Below are positions 43,435 to 51,689 of a DNA stretch of 64,000 nucleotides, piece after piece. Position 1 is the first letter of the stretch. The number at the start of each line of letters is the position of its first letter. The translations under genes were made by a program, and so were the position numbers. Where the stretch lies: assembly GCF_007830355.1 (NCBI RefSeq), contig NZ_VLKO01000001.1, positions 62,001 to 126,000 of the forward strand, given 5' to 3'. The notes under the pieces were generated by a model. That model did no database searches and was not told where the DNA came from. It was given only the letters and a program-made list of their open reading frames with translations. The stretch comes from Flavobacterium tiangeerense (lineage in GTDB: Bacteria; Bacteroidota; Bacteroidia; Flavobacteriales; Flavobacteriaceae).

Positions 43435-44401
43435 GACTGTATACGTATAAAAAATAAGAATTTTGCAACGTAAAAAACAGAGTGTCTTTTGTTGCTACGA
43501 CAGATGAAATAGTACTTGTATCCATTTCTGCATTGACTTTTTCAATCCATTTTTCAGAGGTATCCAATTGCTTGGCCTTTGATACAATATAGGCTGCATC
43601 AACAGCATTGGCAGGAAGTAAGACCTTGCCAAATTGATCTGCAAAAAGGGCAAAACTACTTTTTGAATCGGAAACAAATATATGCTCTCCTATTTGTGCC
43701 AACCTTGGTGGATGTTCAAAATAACCCGTGGTACCCACAAAACCACCCTGCACTCCTTCAAACTTGGTATTGCTATTCGACCATGGATTTTCAAATAAAT
43801 CATAGGCGGTTATATCTGAACCTAAGTTTTGTAAAATGGTATGTTGAAGGTTTTCAGAAAGGGCCGCATAATCTGCTTTTAAACGAGTTCTTATATGTGC
43901 CAAACCACATTTCCACGCATATATACGTCCTACAATTTTAAAATCTTCTATGGTTTTAATTACTACAGCATTGGATTCAATAAGTTTGCACCAATAGCTT
44001 GTTTTTTCTGGAGCATATCTATGCAGATTTAAAAGTACATCATTCAACAATAAAATGGTTTTTATTGGAAATTTAACTACTAAGTTCGGCATTTTTGCCA
44101 TTAGTAACCAAGCCGCTTTATATTCATCTTCATAACGGATTGCCAAACCACTTCCAATTAATTTCAATGTTTCCAGATACAGCGCTTTTACTATTTCATG
44201 TACTTTTTCTGAGGCCGAATTTAGAGCAACAGTTGCTTCTACAATAGGTTCCACAACTTCAACGATCCAATTGGCTAACGTTTGAGAAGGGATAGTCCCG
44301 TATTTCATTTCGCTCTCCTTGTACCATTGATTGTATAACGCACTTTTATCACTTAATTCTGCAATAAGTTGAGGAAGACTTATTTTTTCCATTGCAGCCA
44401 T
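43421..44401 (-). CDS. Hypothetical protein between MoxR ATPase and vWA genes
   Basis: A 326-residue soluble protein (323 residues if started at the next Met, MEKISLPQL). The first ~220 residues are helical (LANWIVEVVEPIVEATVAL, WLLMAKMPNLVVKFPIKTILLLNDVLLNLH) and the last ~110 are strand-rich with repeated G/V/F stretches (LAQIGEHIFVSDSKSSFALFADQFGKVLLPA), which may be propeller-like. No family is recognised. It overlaps moxR by up to 22 bases and the vWA gene by 14, so it should be a core component. MoxR-vWA systems often carry a third protein of this variable kind. Confidence 0.6.
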   Translation of the reverse strand: MAAMEKISLPQLIAELSDKSALYNQWYKESEMKYGTIPSQTLANWIVEVVEPIVEATVALNSASEKVHEIVKALYLETLKLIGSGLAIRYEDEYKAAWLLMAKMPNLVVKFPIKTILLLNDVLLNLHRYAPEKTSYWCKLIESNAVVIKTIEDFKIVGRIYAWKCGLAHIRTRLKADYAALSENLQHTILQNLGSDITAYDLFENPWSNSNTKFEGVQGGFVGTTGYFEHPPRLAQIGEHIFVSDSKSSFALFADQFGKVLLPANAVDAAYIVSKAKQLDTSEKWIEKVNAEMDTSTISSVVATKDTLFFTLQNSYFLYVYSLGNA

Positions 44402-45972
44402 CTTTTGTAATTGGTATACCGTTGGTGTAGGTACTTTAATTTTAAAATATCATCTGCTCTGTAGCCGTACAACTTTTTCTCCTCAGACCATTTCTGTAAT
44501 TGCTTCTCAATATTTAATAGTCGGTTATCAATTTCTTTAGATGATATGTTTTCGAGTCCTTTTTTAAATTCCGCTTCAAAAGTATCTACAGGATCATTAC
44601 GATCTAAATCTTGACTCACATACTCATCGCACGATAAATCAAATAAGTTTCTCAACCATACAATTCGATCCACTCTGTATACCTCATTCCCCACTTGGTC
44701 AAAAAATGGTGATTCAAGATGTGGCGTTAAAGTATCGTGTAAAACAAAGGGCAGCACCTGCCTGATGTCTTCTAATTCTACTTTTTTATTCCCTCTAAAA
44801 TAGGCCAATGCTTTAGAAAACATCAATAAAGTCATGATTTTTCTAACCGACAAACCGTTTTTCGCCTGTGATCCTAAATCTTTAATTGGATCTTTTCCAG
44901 TTTCTTTTCTAAAAAGAGAACGCATATCCATGCCGGATAATTTTGCGGTGTCTTTGGTCATGTATTCCAATCGATTGGATGCAGGCTCAAAAAATTCAAA
45001 CTGGCGACAAAAAAACTCGATTCGTTTGCGTAATTGAGGCTCTATTTTTACACCTCTAATCTGTTTGTTAATGGTGTTCAGCTCCTCTTCGGTAAAAATA
45101 ATTTCTTCAGGAATTATAGCTTCTGGTTTAAAATTGAGTTCAATACGTTGTAATAAATCGTCAATGAACCGCGTATTAAAATGCATCGCTCTAATCACGA
45201 TATCAATCCTGTCTTTTAAGGCTTCAATAACTTGGTACGTTCCTCCACCTGCGTCATCATTGGCGGTGAGATACCAAGCACCATCTGGACATTCATAAAT
45301 CTGATCGAAGATCTCAGCATAATTATCTGCCAATACGGTTAATAAGGCTGATTGCGTTCTAGTTGGAATTCGATTGTATTCATCAATAATTTTTACCCTC
45401 ATGCCCAACCATTTTCGCCATGCAATTCTAATGTCGGACGTTTTTTCGGCCTTCACCATATCCGAAGGTAATGGATGTCCTAATAGATCTGAAATTGTCA
45501 TTTGAGGTTGCCCATGTTGTATGGCACGCAATACATCTTTATTATCGTAACCGGCTAACAATCCCATCAACACCGAAGTAGCTGTTTTTCCACGTCCAGG
45601 ACCGCCCACTATGAGACATTTTCCTCTTGCCGCTAAGTTCAGTAAAGGCATTAATACAAAACTAGAGTAGCTTTGGTCAGTCGGTAAATAAACTGGAACT
45701 TTACTGTCTCCAAATAAAAACTTTTTAGGATCACCCTCATTGAATTCGATATCATAATACGGACTGATGATGGCGGTGTTCGTAATCCAAAAATACGCTT
45801 GACGTAATTTTTCATCTAGTGCTATTGAATTATCAGACTCATTTTGCGGAGTATCACTTGAATACAAATCTTCTATCTGGAATTTGTGTATATCCTTGTC
45901 CTCTTGCGGATTCGTTGGTGATTCTGGGACTTTCTTAAAAAATCCCATCGTTCTATTTAATAAATCAGACAT
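44380..45972 (-). CDS. MoxR-type AAA+ ATPase
   Basis: A 530-residue AAA+ ATPase of the MoxR/RavA group. Walker A GGPGRGKT is at residues 123-130, Walker B follows in VKIIDEYNRIP, sensor 1 is in LTANDDAGGG, and the arginine finger region is EALKDRIDIVIRAMHF. A long C-terminal helical part (about 200 residues) follows. MoxR ATPases act as chaperones that mature or remodel partners, usually with a vWA protein, which is encoded two genes downstream. It starts 23 bases after nadR, in the same operon. Confidence 0.88.
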   Translation of the reverse strand: MSDLLNRTMGFFKKVPESPTNPQEDKDIHKFQIEDLYSSDTPQNESDNSIALDEKLRQAYFWITNTAIISPYYDIEFNEGDPKKFLFGDSKVPVYLPTDQSYSSFVLMPLLNLAARGKCLIVGGPGRGKTATSVLMGLLAGYDNKDVLRAIQHGQPQMTISDLLGHPLPSDMVKAEKTSDIRIAWRKWLGMRVKIIDEYNRIPTRTQSALLTVLADNYAEIFDQIYECPDGAWYLTANDDAGGGTYQVIEALKDRIDIVIRAMHFNTRFIDDLLQRIELNFKPEAIIPEEIIFTEEELNTINKQIRGVKIEPQLRKRIEFFCRQFEFFEPASNRLEYMTKDTAKLSGMDMRSLFRKETGKDPIKDLGSQAKNGLSVRKIMTLLMFSKALAYFRGNKKVELEDIRQVLPFVLHDTLTPHLESPFFDQVGNEVYRVDRIVWLRNLFDLSCDEYVSQDLDRNDPVDTFEAEFKKGLENISSKEIDNRLLNIEKQLQKWSEEKKLYGYRADDILKLKYLHQRYTNYKRWLQWKK

Positions 45973-45995
45973 AGTTCTATTTTGTTCTAAGTTAC

Positions 45996-47009
45996 TTAAA
46001 ATTTACTATATTCTTTAGCAGACAATACATTTGACACTTGTTCTATTCTTTCCTCAACAGTGCCTTTGAGCACGTAATACTTAAGATTTCTAGTGTGTAA
46101 ATCTTCGATGATTTTTTGTTGAAATGTTTTTCTTTTTACATCACCAGATCTATCCCAAGTATCGTCATAAGGAATATCAGTATCACACACAAATATAATA
46201 TCGTGTCTGCTTTCGGCTAGTTTTGCGAAATTTTCTAATTCTTCAAGGGCACTCCCATGGTAATCTAACGAAAATAAGTAGGTAGTAATAGCATTGGTAT
46301 CAGAAAACAAAAAGCGATTTGATTGTAACACCAAAGCATCTTCTCTTTCCAAATGAATTTCTGCAATTTTCAACAGATCTTCTAAGGTTAGTCTTTTATT
46401 TACTTGATGATTCTCCCAATATTCTCTTCCGTATTCTGGCATCCACTGAGTATTAAAATGAAGTGCTAATTTTTCTGCCAAAGTTGTTTTTCCTGTTGAT
46501 GGAGCACCAAGTAATACTACTTTCGTAATCAAATCTTTATAGACAATGGGATCCAAAAACTCTTTGTTTTTAAATAGATCTTTTCTGATTTCCGTTGCGG
46601 ATATAGGAATACTAACTCGACTTTCATCCACCTGTCTATTAATAACCTTTAAGGATTTACTCATGTGCTCCCCATAAGGCTCACTAGAATAAAAATGAGA
46701 GATGTTGCGATTACCTAGAATAGAGGAAACATAGTCTTCTTGAATTTTCATGATTTCGGGCGTATACCCACTGTCATTAGGCGAATTTACACCTTCAATA
46801 ACCGTTATATTTGGATATATTTTACGTATCCAAGCAGCTCTAGTTGCTAAAGGAATATTTAATATGGGATCATCATAAATAAGCACGATCAATTCATCCA
46901 CCTCTTTCATCGCGGTTTCAATTACAAACTGATGCCCTTTATGAAAAGGAGCATACTTACCCAATGTCAGTCCAATTTTATGTTCGTTTCTCATGTGCAA
47001 ATTCTTCAT
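45996..47009 (-). CDS. nadR: NadR-like NMN adenylyltransferase/ribosylnicotinamide kinase
   Basis: A bifunctional NAD-salvage enzyme: nicotinamide riboside is phosphorylated to NMN and adenylated to NAD. The adenylyltransferase domain has GKYAPFHKGHQF (HKGH at residues 23-26) and ISATEIRKDL; the kinase domain has GAPSTGKTT (168-176) and FVCDTDIPYDDTWDRSGD. The DNA-binding domain of enterobacterial NadR is missing, as in most Bacteroidetes. It overlaps pnuC by up to 32 bases (17 if it starts at the second Met, 46994) and precedes the MoxR gene by 23. Finding both genes inside a mobile MoxR operon is notable. Confidence 0.93.
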   Translation of the reverse strand: MKNLHMRNEHKIGLTLGKYAPFHKGHQFVIETAMKEVDELIVLIYDDPILNIPLATRAAWIRKIYPNITVIEGVNSPNDSGYTPEIMKIQEDYVSSILGNRNISHFYSSEPYGEHMSKSLKVINRQVDESRVSIPISATEIRKDLFKNKEFLDPIVYKDLITKVVLLGAPSTGKTTLAEKLALHFNTQWMPEYGREYWENHQVNKRLTLEDLLKIAEIHLEREDALVLQSNRFLFSDTNAITTYLFSLDYHGSALEELENFAKLAESRHDIIFVCDTDIPYDDTWDRSGDVKRKTFQQKIIEDLHTRNLKYYVLKGTVEERIEQVSNVLSAKEYSKF

Positions 47010-47556
47010 TATATGCTTTTTTCCATTCCCAGTAACCCATGATGGCCATAATCAAAAAAAGTACATACAACACTGCAGTAAAGTATAAACCTTTATAACT
47101 ATATATGGCGATGCCAACCACATCGACTACTATCCAAAAGATCCAGGACGCTACTACTTTTTTTATCATCAAATATTGAGCAACCAAGCTTGCAACCATT
47201 ATAAAAGCATCCTCATAAGGATAGGATGCATCGGTTTTTGTTTGCATAGTGTAGCCTAAAAGCACAGATCCTAGAACTGTTAAGCAAATCCAAAAAATTG
47301 TGTTTGTCAGCAATGTAACGCGTAATTCACTCTGATTGGAACCTCCATATTTCCAATTGTACCAGCCGAACACTTGCAGAAATATATAAATAACATGCAA
47401 TATCATATCTGAATATAATTTTGCTGTGTAGAAGACAAAGCAATACAGAATCACTTGAATTAAACCAAAATACCAGCAGATAATATTTTGCTTGATTGTA
47501 AAATAAACTGCCAAAAAACCGAAAACGGCACCAAAAATTTCTAAAGTTGTATCCAT
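46978..47556 (-). CDS. pnuC: PnuC family nicotinamide riboside transporter
   Basis: A 192-residue inner-membrane facilitator of nicotinamide riboside. It has about seven hydrophobic helices rich in Trp and Tyr, with CWYFGLIQVILYCFVFYTAKLYSDMILHVIYIFLQVFGWYNWKYGG and the later SWIFWIVVDVVGIAIYSYKGLYFTAVLYVLFLIMAIMGYWEW, both typical of PnuC. It is the first gene of the seven-gene operon and overlaps nadR, whose kinase traps the imported riboside. No TonB-dependent receptor or NAD-responsive riboswitch is apparent upstream. Confidence 0.93.
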   Translation of the reverse strand: MDTTLEIFGAVFGFLAVYFTIKQNIICWYFGLIQVILYCFVFYTAKLYSDMILHVIYIFLQVFGWYNWKYGGSNQSELRVTLLTNTIFWICLTVLGSVLLGYTMQTKTDASYPYEDAFIMVASLVAQYLMIKKVVASWIFWIVVDVVGIAIYSYKGLYFTAVLYVLFLIMAIMGYWEWKKAYNEEFAHEKRT

Positions 47557-48000
47557 AATATATAATGCTAAAGATATAATAATGTGGGAAACTATTACAA
47601 GATGACGTATAACATTTGAAAAATTTGTCCTATTTCATTTATGAACTCATTTACAACTAATAGCTAGTATGAATTTGCTAAAAAAAGGGATGAAAAATTC
47701 AATATTGTTTAGATACGCTTTGACTTTTTTTCTACTGGATACTGGATAAATTTTACGGAGTTTCATTTCATTTTTTACTGCTATTGTTTGAGGGATTTGT
47801 ATAGGTTTGTTATTTCTTTAAATTCTTTGCCCATAATATAATTCTGCATGCTATTGATATATCGCACAAATGAAATCACTTCTTAGAATTTTGTTTTTTA
47901 AGGTAACGAATAAACATTAACTATGTAAAAAATAGAAACCTCCAAAATCCTATATTCAGATTATGAAGGTTTTTAAAGAGGTCCTTTTAGAAAAACTAAT
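47557..48000. other. Gene-free stretch upstream of pnuC
   Basis: About 440 bases without a credible gene. It should hold the promoter of the pnuC operon, but no clean -33/-7 pair stands out. At about 47925-47980 an imperfect hairpin (AAACCT/AGGTTT arms) followed by T on the minus strand may end the small gene at 48001. Confidence 0.4.
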
Positions 48001-48153
48001 CTACTTTTTTATCTTACTAGTCGATTGATTAGGATTCAATTGCTTACCAGTATTACCTTGATTTTGGGCAGACTGTTTATTTTGGCCAGCAGTACCTTTA
48101 TTCGTATTTTGCATATTGGCTGCATTGTTTGCAGGGTTGATTTTTTTAGCCAT
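48001..48153 (-). CDS. Small Asn/Gln-rich protein
   Basis: A 50-residue protein (MAKKINPANNAANMQNTNKG...) rich in Asn, Gln, Lys and Thr, probably disordered and soluble. I recognise no family. It lies 29 bases after a second small protein of similar make-up (48183-48329). The two resemble each other enough to suggest a duplication. Small hydrophilic proteins of this type occur in stress responses, but nothing here shows that. It is a real gene by its clean ATG-to-stop frame and composition, with moderate confidence. Confidence 0.5.
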   Translation of the reverse strand: MAKKINPANNAANMQNTNKGTAGQNKQSAQNQGNTGKQLNPNQSTSKIKK

Positions 48154-48182
48154 TTTGTTTAGCTTTTTTAATTTATTAGAAA

Positions 48183-48329
48183 TTACTTTTTTGGTGTATT
48201 TCCTCTTGATGGACCAGAAGGATTCCCTGTTTTACTAGGGTAATTAGGATTGGAGTTGCCCCTTGAAGCTCCTGCTGATTTTGAACTGTTCCCACTGTTT
48301 GTACCTGAATTTTGATTTGCATTTTTCAT
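48183..48329 (-). CDS. Small Ser/Gly/Asn-rich protein
   Basis: A 48-residue protein (MKNANQNSGTNSGNSSKSAG..., ending GNTPKK) rich in Ser, Gly, Asn and Pro, without hydrophobic stretches, so intrinsically disordered. It is paired with the 50-residue gene downstream on the same strand. No family known. The terminator of the LytTR gene lies just upstream, so the pair needs its own promoter. Confidence 0.5.
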   Translation of the reverse strand: MKNANQNSGTNSGNSSKSAGASRGNSNPNYPSKTGNPSGPSRGNTPKK

Positions 48330-48404
48330 AGTTTTTAATTTTAAAATTTACCTACTCTATCTAGCTTTTCGGCTTCCGCTTTTATTATGATTCAAAATTC
48401 AGAA

Positions 48405-48442
48405 ATAAAAAAAAGCTGATATAATATAGAATCATATCAGCT
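48405..48442 (-). terminator. Terminator of the LytTR regulator gene
   Basis: Arms 48414-48422 (AGCTGATAT) and 48434-48442 (ATATCAGCT) with an 11-base loop; on the minus strand the stem is followed by eight T. Confidence 0.85.
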
Positions 48443-48485
48443 CATATTGAGGAACAAAATCGGTTTTTAGGGATGTAAGAGCGGT

Positions 48486-49244
48486 TTATTTTTTTAATTT
48501 CTTAATCAATGGTTGGTAATTTTCAGAAACTTGAAGTTGCTTTGTTTCTAATTTTCCTTGATTTGTAAAAACTTCTACCTCTATTGATTCGGTACTTTTG
48601 TAATAAGCTTTAATGTGTTTTGAGTTTACACGAAACGATTTGTGAATGGTAATGAAATAAGCACTTAGCAATCCTTTTTCTTCCATCCTAGAAAATGAAA
48701 AATCGATTAGATTCTCAGGCTTACGATTGTTAAAGTGAATTAGTTTGTTGTTGGACTCAGAGCCGTTGTTTTTATCTGTGGACAGGTATACGATGCTATT
48801 AATGGCTATTTTATTGCGCTTCGTTGCTCCAAAATCCAAATGGATGAATTCTTCTTTTTTGAAAAGTTCTATCTCCTTCAAAAAGCGTTGTGTAGTTTTT
48901 ATAAATTCTTGTTCTGTAAATGGTTTGGTAATATGATCCACACAGATATCGTAATCTCTTTTCAATCTTTCAATCTCTTTAATGTATTGCGAAGTATTAC
49001 TGCTCACAAACATCACTGGTAATTTCAATTGAAAAGCAACTTCCATCCCAGTCATATAAGAATCTCCTAAGTTTAGGTCTAAAAATAATATTTCTGGTTG
49101 TGAAGTTTTTATATCCTCTAGAAATGTTTTTGCAGAAGCACAAGAAGACACCACCTCTATCCTACCAATACTTTCAAGCATTTGCTGGTTTAGTTGTAAT
49201 TGTTCTTTATTATCGTCGAGTAAGGCGGCTTTAATTTTTACCAT
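48486..49244 (-). CDS. LytTR-family response regulator
   Basis: A 252-residue two-component regulator. The receiver domain (4-125) has DDNK, the phosphate-accepting Asp in EILFLDLNLGD and the Thr/Lys block VDHITKPF. The C-terminal LytTR DNA-binding domain has NSIVYLSTDKNNGSESNNKLIHF and FITIHKSFRVNSKHIKAY. No sensor kinase gene is adjacent: the gene directly upstream, overlapping by 14 bases, encodes only a 41-residue lipoprotein-like peptide. The partner is therefore lost or elsewhere. Targets are unknown. Confidence 0.9.
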   Translation of the reverse strand: MVKIKAALLDDNKEQLQLNQQMLESIGRIEVVSSCASAKTFLEDIKTSQPEILFLDLNLGDSYMTGMEVAFQLKLPVMFVSSNTSQYIKEIERLKRDYDICVDHITKPFTEQEFIKTTQRFLKEIELFKKEEFIHLDFGATKRNKIAINSIVYLSTDKNNGSESNNKLIHFNNRKPENLIDFSFSRMEEKGLLSAYFITIHKSFRVNSKHIKAYYKSTESIEVEVFTNQGKLETKQLQVSENYQPLIKKLKK

Positions 49245-49356
49245 TTTCTAATTCTTTTTCTAATAGTATCTTCTCATTCGTAGAATCTAATTCAGTTTTA
49301 TGATTGCAACTGATTAGAGTGAAAAATAGGTTTAATGCTATGATTCTAATTCTCAT
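49231..49356 (-). CDS. Short lipoprotein-like peptide, possible remnant of a sensor kinase
   Basis: A 41-residue peptide: MRIRIIALNLFFTLISCNHKTELDSTNEKILLEKELENGKN. It has a lipoprotein signal with the lipobox LISC (Cys at 17). It overlaps the LytTR regulator by 14 bases, the position normally held by a histidine kinase. It could be a real small lipoprotein, or the ends of a kinase gene joined by an internal deletion. Confidence 0.45.
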   Translation of the reverse strand: MRIRIIALNLFFTLISCNHKTELDSTNEKILLEKELENGKN

Positions 49357-49476
49357 CTTATTTTTTTTATTTTAAGATAATTTAAGGAGTACAAGGTTTT
49401 ATCTTTAAAACATTCCATTAGAAATGAAACGTTTTTCATACTAGCTGGTTGACTACGATTATCGTTCTATTCGCTT

Positions 49477-50142
49477 TTACTTTACAGTTGCATTAAACAC
49501 ATTCCAGCCAATTGTTTCGACGTTACTATAATTTTTTACTTTCAATTTGAACTCCTTTTTTGTTTTAGGAGCAAAAAAATCATAAATGGTATATTGTTCT
49601 CTTGCAATTTCCGAATCTGTTTTGCTATAAAAAATTACTTCAACAATCACATCTTTATAATTAGTTACGGTTGCTTTGTTTTCAATAATACCATTGATTT
49701 TTAATTGATCTCCTAAAAAGGTTGGTTTGTATGTTCCGGTTGCATTTAAATATAAAGATGGGTCTGCTGCTTCCATTTCTGCTATTGTCATGATACTTTC
49801 TTCATATGACGAACTACTATTTTTTTCATTCATATAATCTACAAATGCAATAATTCCAATAAAAACAATAAGTAGGATTGCTAAAACTCTAATAATCCTC
49901 CAAAACCAATGTGTTTTTTTATTACTCTTTATGGGTTCTTGTTTGATCTCAGTCTTTTTTGTTATTGGTGGAGGAACAACTGACAAAATGCTTTTTAATT
50001 CTTCTACTTCTCCTGCATTTTTCCAATCTTCCATTCCATCACACCAAACTTGTGTATTTTTTGTAATCGCTTTGGCTTTTAATTCATCTAAATCTAATGG
50101 ACCTATGTTTTCTGTGCCATTGTGTAGGTAATATTTCTTCAT
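49477..50142 (-). CDS. GYF_2-domain membrane protein
   Basis: A 221-residue protein. Residues 1-55 (MKKYYLHNGTENIGPLDLDELKAKAITKNTQVWCDGMEDWKNAGEVEELKSIL) match the GYF_2 (DUF4339) domain, a peptide-binding fold. One transmembrane segment follows at about residues 83-105 (FWRIIRVLAILLIVFIGIIAFV). The outer ~110 residues form a beta-rich domain (FxxK-type, LKINGIIENKATVTNYKDVIVEVIFYSK) like extracytoplasmic FxLYD-like folds. It follows the Pmp3 gene by 45 bases. Role unknown, possibly envelope scaffolding. Confidence 0.75.
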   Translation of the reverse strand: MKKYYLHNGTENIGPLDLDELKAKAITKNTQVWCDGMEDWKNAGEVEELKSILSVVPPPITKKTEIKQEPIKSNKKTHWFWRIIRVLAILLIVFIGIIAFVDYMNEKNSSSSYEESIMTIAEMEAADPSLYLNATGTYKPTFLGDQLKINGIIENKATVTNYKDVIVEVIFYSKTDSEIAREQYTIYDFFAPKTKKEFKLKVKNYSNVETIGWNVFNATVK

Positions 50143-50187
50143 TAATTGTAAAATTTTTTTGTGATTAGGGATTTAAAATGTGTAAAT

Positions 50188-50385
50188 TTATTTTTTTATC
50201 TCGTTGATAATCTTAGTTGTTCTTCTATCTGCATACATTCTATTTAAAGATGTAAAAGCCCAAATAAAAGCAGGAATCCAACCGATTATAGTAATTTGTA
50301 ATATCAGGCAAATTATGCCAGAAACTATTTTACCCTGTAATATCAAGGATAACCATGGAAGAAAAAAAGCTAAAACGTATCTCAT
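50188..50385 (-). CDS. YqaE/Pmp3 family membrane protein
   Basis: A 65-residue protein with two transmembrane helices and the family core FLPWLSLILQGK...LQITIIGWIPAFIWAF. Pmp3 proteins affect membrane potential and salt tolerance in yeast; their bacterial role is unclear. Its start overlaps the mcrC stop by 4 bases, so it is translated with the defence block. That tie may be chance, or it may serve membrane protection alongside the lipase gene. Confidence 0.8.
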   Translation of the reverse strand: MRYVLAFFLPWLSLILQGKIVSGIICLILQITIIGWIPAFIWAFTSLNRMYADRRTTKIINEIKK

Positions 50386-51689
50386 ATTTTATTTGTTATT
50401 GGTATTGGAATCCCTATTTTTTTAAAACCTACAAAAGTGCCCACACCTTCAGAAACTTTAAGGTCAATTTTAAAGTCTAAGTTTAAGCTTTGGTCATTTA
50501 AAGGATAAATAATAAGACAATCAATAATTTCTTTTTCGTCTATTTTTAATTTGTTAAAAGTCTTCTTATCTCTGGCATAGGCACTCAATTGTCTAATGTT
50601 ATCAATATCGTAGTGACCTTTTTCATTGTATAAGGTTTTGTATTTGGCATCGGCTATACATTTTATACCCTCTTTTGTAATGAGATAATCTGGCAAACCA
50701 TAGCTAAGTTTGGCTTCTTTTCCGCCATAAAGTGTATGACTACCATAGGTGTCTTTAAGTAAACTCAAAACATAAAGTTCAAACAATTTACTCATATCAA
50801 TCCAAAAGGGTGGTGTTTGGATTGTTTTTTGTTGGGTATTGCTAATGTTATAACCAAATCGTTTCAGAATAAGTTTGGCTAATTTTATGGCTTCCTCATA
50901 TTCCTTATAAAAAACATTTGTTTTGGTATGTTTCACATCATGAAGATTTACTTCATCAGAGACAAATTCAAAAGCGGGATTGATGTAATTGAATATTTCT
51001 GTAGTGTATTTTTCATTCTGAAGGTTTTTAATAGTAGGCAAATACCGCTGAACAAAAACCAACGCTTTCTTAAGCAATCTATTTTCTAAACTATTCAATC
51101 CAAATTCATCGTAGCTGCAATAGGTGTGCAGTGGTTTGTTTTTGACTAGGTTTTGCTTGATGGTTTGACTTACCAAAACTTTGCCTTTTACTTTTGCGTA
51201 CAAATTATTTTCTACTTTGTAATAGGATTTTTTAACTCCTTTGCGGACAATCTCTTTAACTAGACGCAAATATTGAACAACCAATAACGGACTCAGTAAA
51301 TCTTGTTCTTGAGTGATGGCTATGGGTGTTTTCTCCCATTTTATTTCGAATAAATCATCAGTATGTTTTGCAACTTCTGGGTGTTTTAATGCCGAAAACA
51401 ACATTTTGAGGTAATCCGTTTGTTCTGTGGCATTTTTATTGAGTTTTGGCTCTACATAAATGGCTTTTTCTTTTTCAATAATCCAATCGACGCCTATAAA
51501 ATAACTATTTGAAATAGCATGTTTTTTATTTGCTGCATCAGAATAAATTCTAAAACAATCTACTTTTTCATTCCTACATTTTCTAGTATATTGATAAAAG
51601 AAATCTTGTTCAAAGGATAAATTTCCTTTGAAATCGTATTCTCTTTTAGAATCAAAACCATTATAATGTTCTTGAATTACTGAAATCAT
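50382..51689 (-). CDS. mcrC: McrC-type restriction endonuclease subunit
   Basis: The 435-residue nuclease partner of McrB. The PD-(D/E)XK site is near residues 335-350: GLPDYLITKEGIKCIADAKYK (Asp, Glu-Ala/Asp and Lys of the motif). The N-terminal ~250 residues resemble McrC/LlaJI DNA-binding and McrB-binding parts. McrBC cuts DNA with modified cytosines, or other targets depending on the McrB head. It overlaps mcrB by 4 bases and Pmp3 by 4, so it is translated in a tight unit. Confidence 0.88.
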   Translation of the reverse strand: MISVIQEHYNGFDSKREYDFKGNLSFEQDFFYQYTRKCRNEKVDCFRIYSDAANKKHAISNSYFIGVDWIIEKEKAIYVEPKLNKNATEQTDYLKMLFSALKHPEVAKHTDDLFEIKWEKTPIAITQEQDLLSPLLVVQYLRLVKEIVRKGVKKSYYKVENNLYAKVKGKVLVSQTIKQNLVKNKPLHTYCSYDEFGLNSLENRLLKKALVFVQRYLPTIKNLQNEKYTTEIFNYINPAFEFVSDEVNLHDVKHTKTNVFYKEYEEAIKLAKLILKRFGYNISNTQQKTIQTPPFWIDMSKLFELYVLSLLKDTYGSHTLYGGKEAKLSYGLPDYLITKEGIKCIADAKYKTLYNEKGHYDIDNIRQLSAYARDKKTFNKLKIDEKEIIDCLIIYPLNDQSLNLDFKIDLKVSEGVGTFVGFKKIGIPIPITNKI

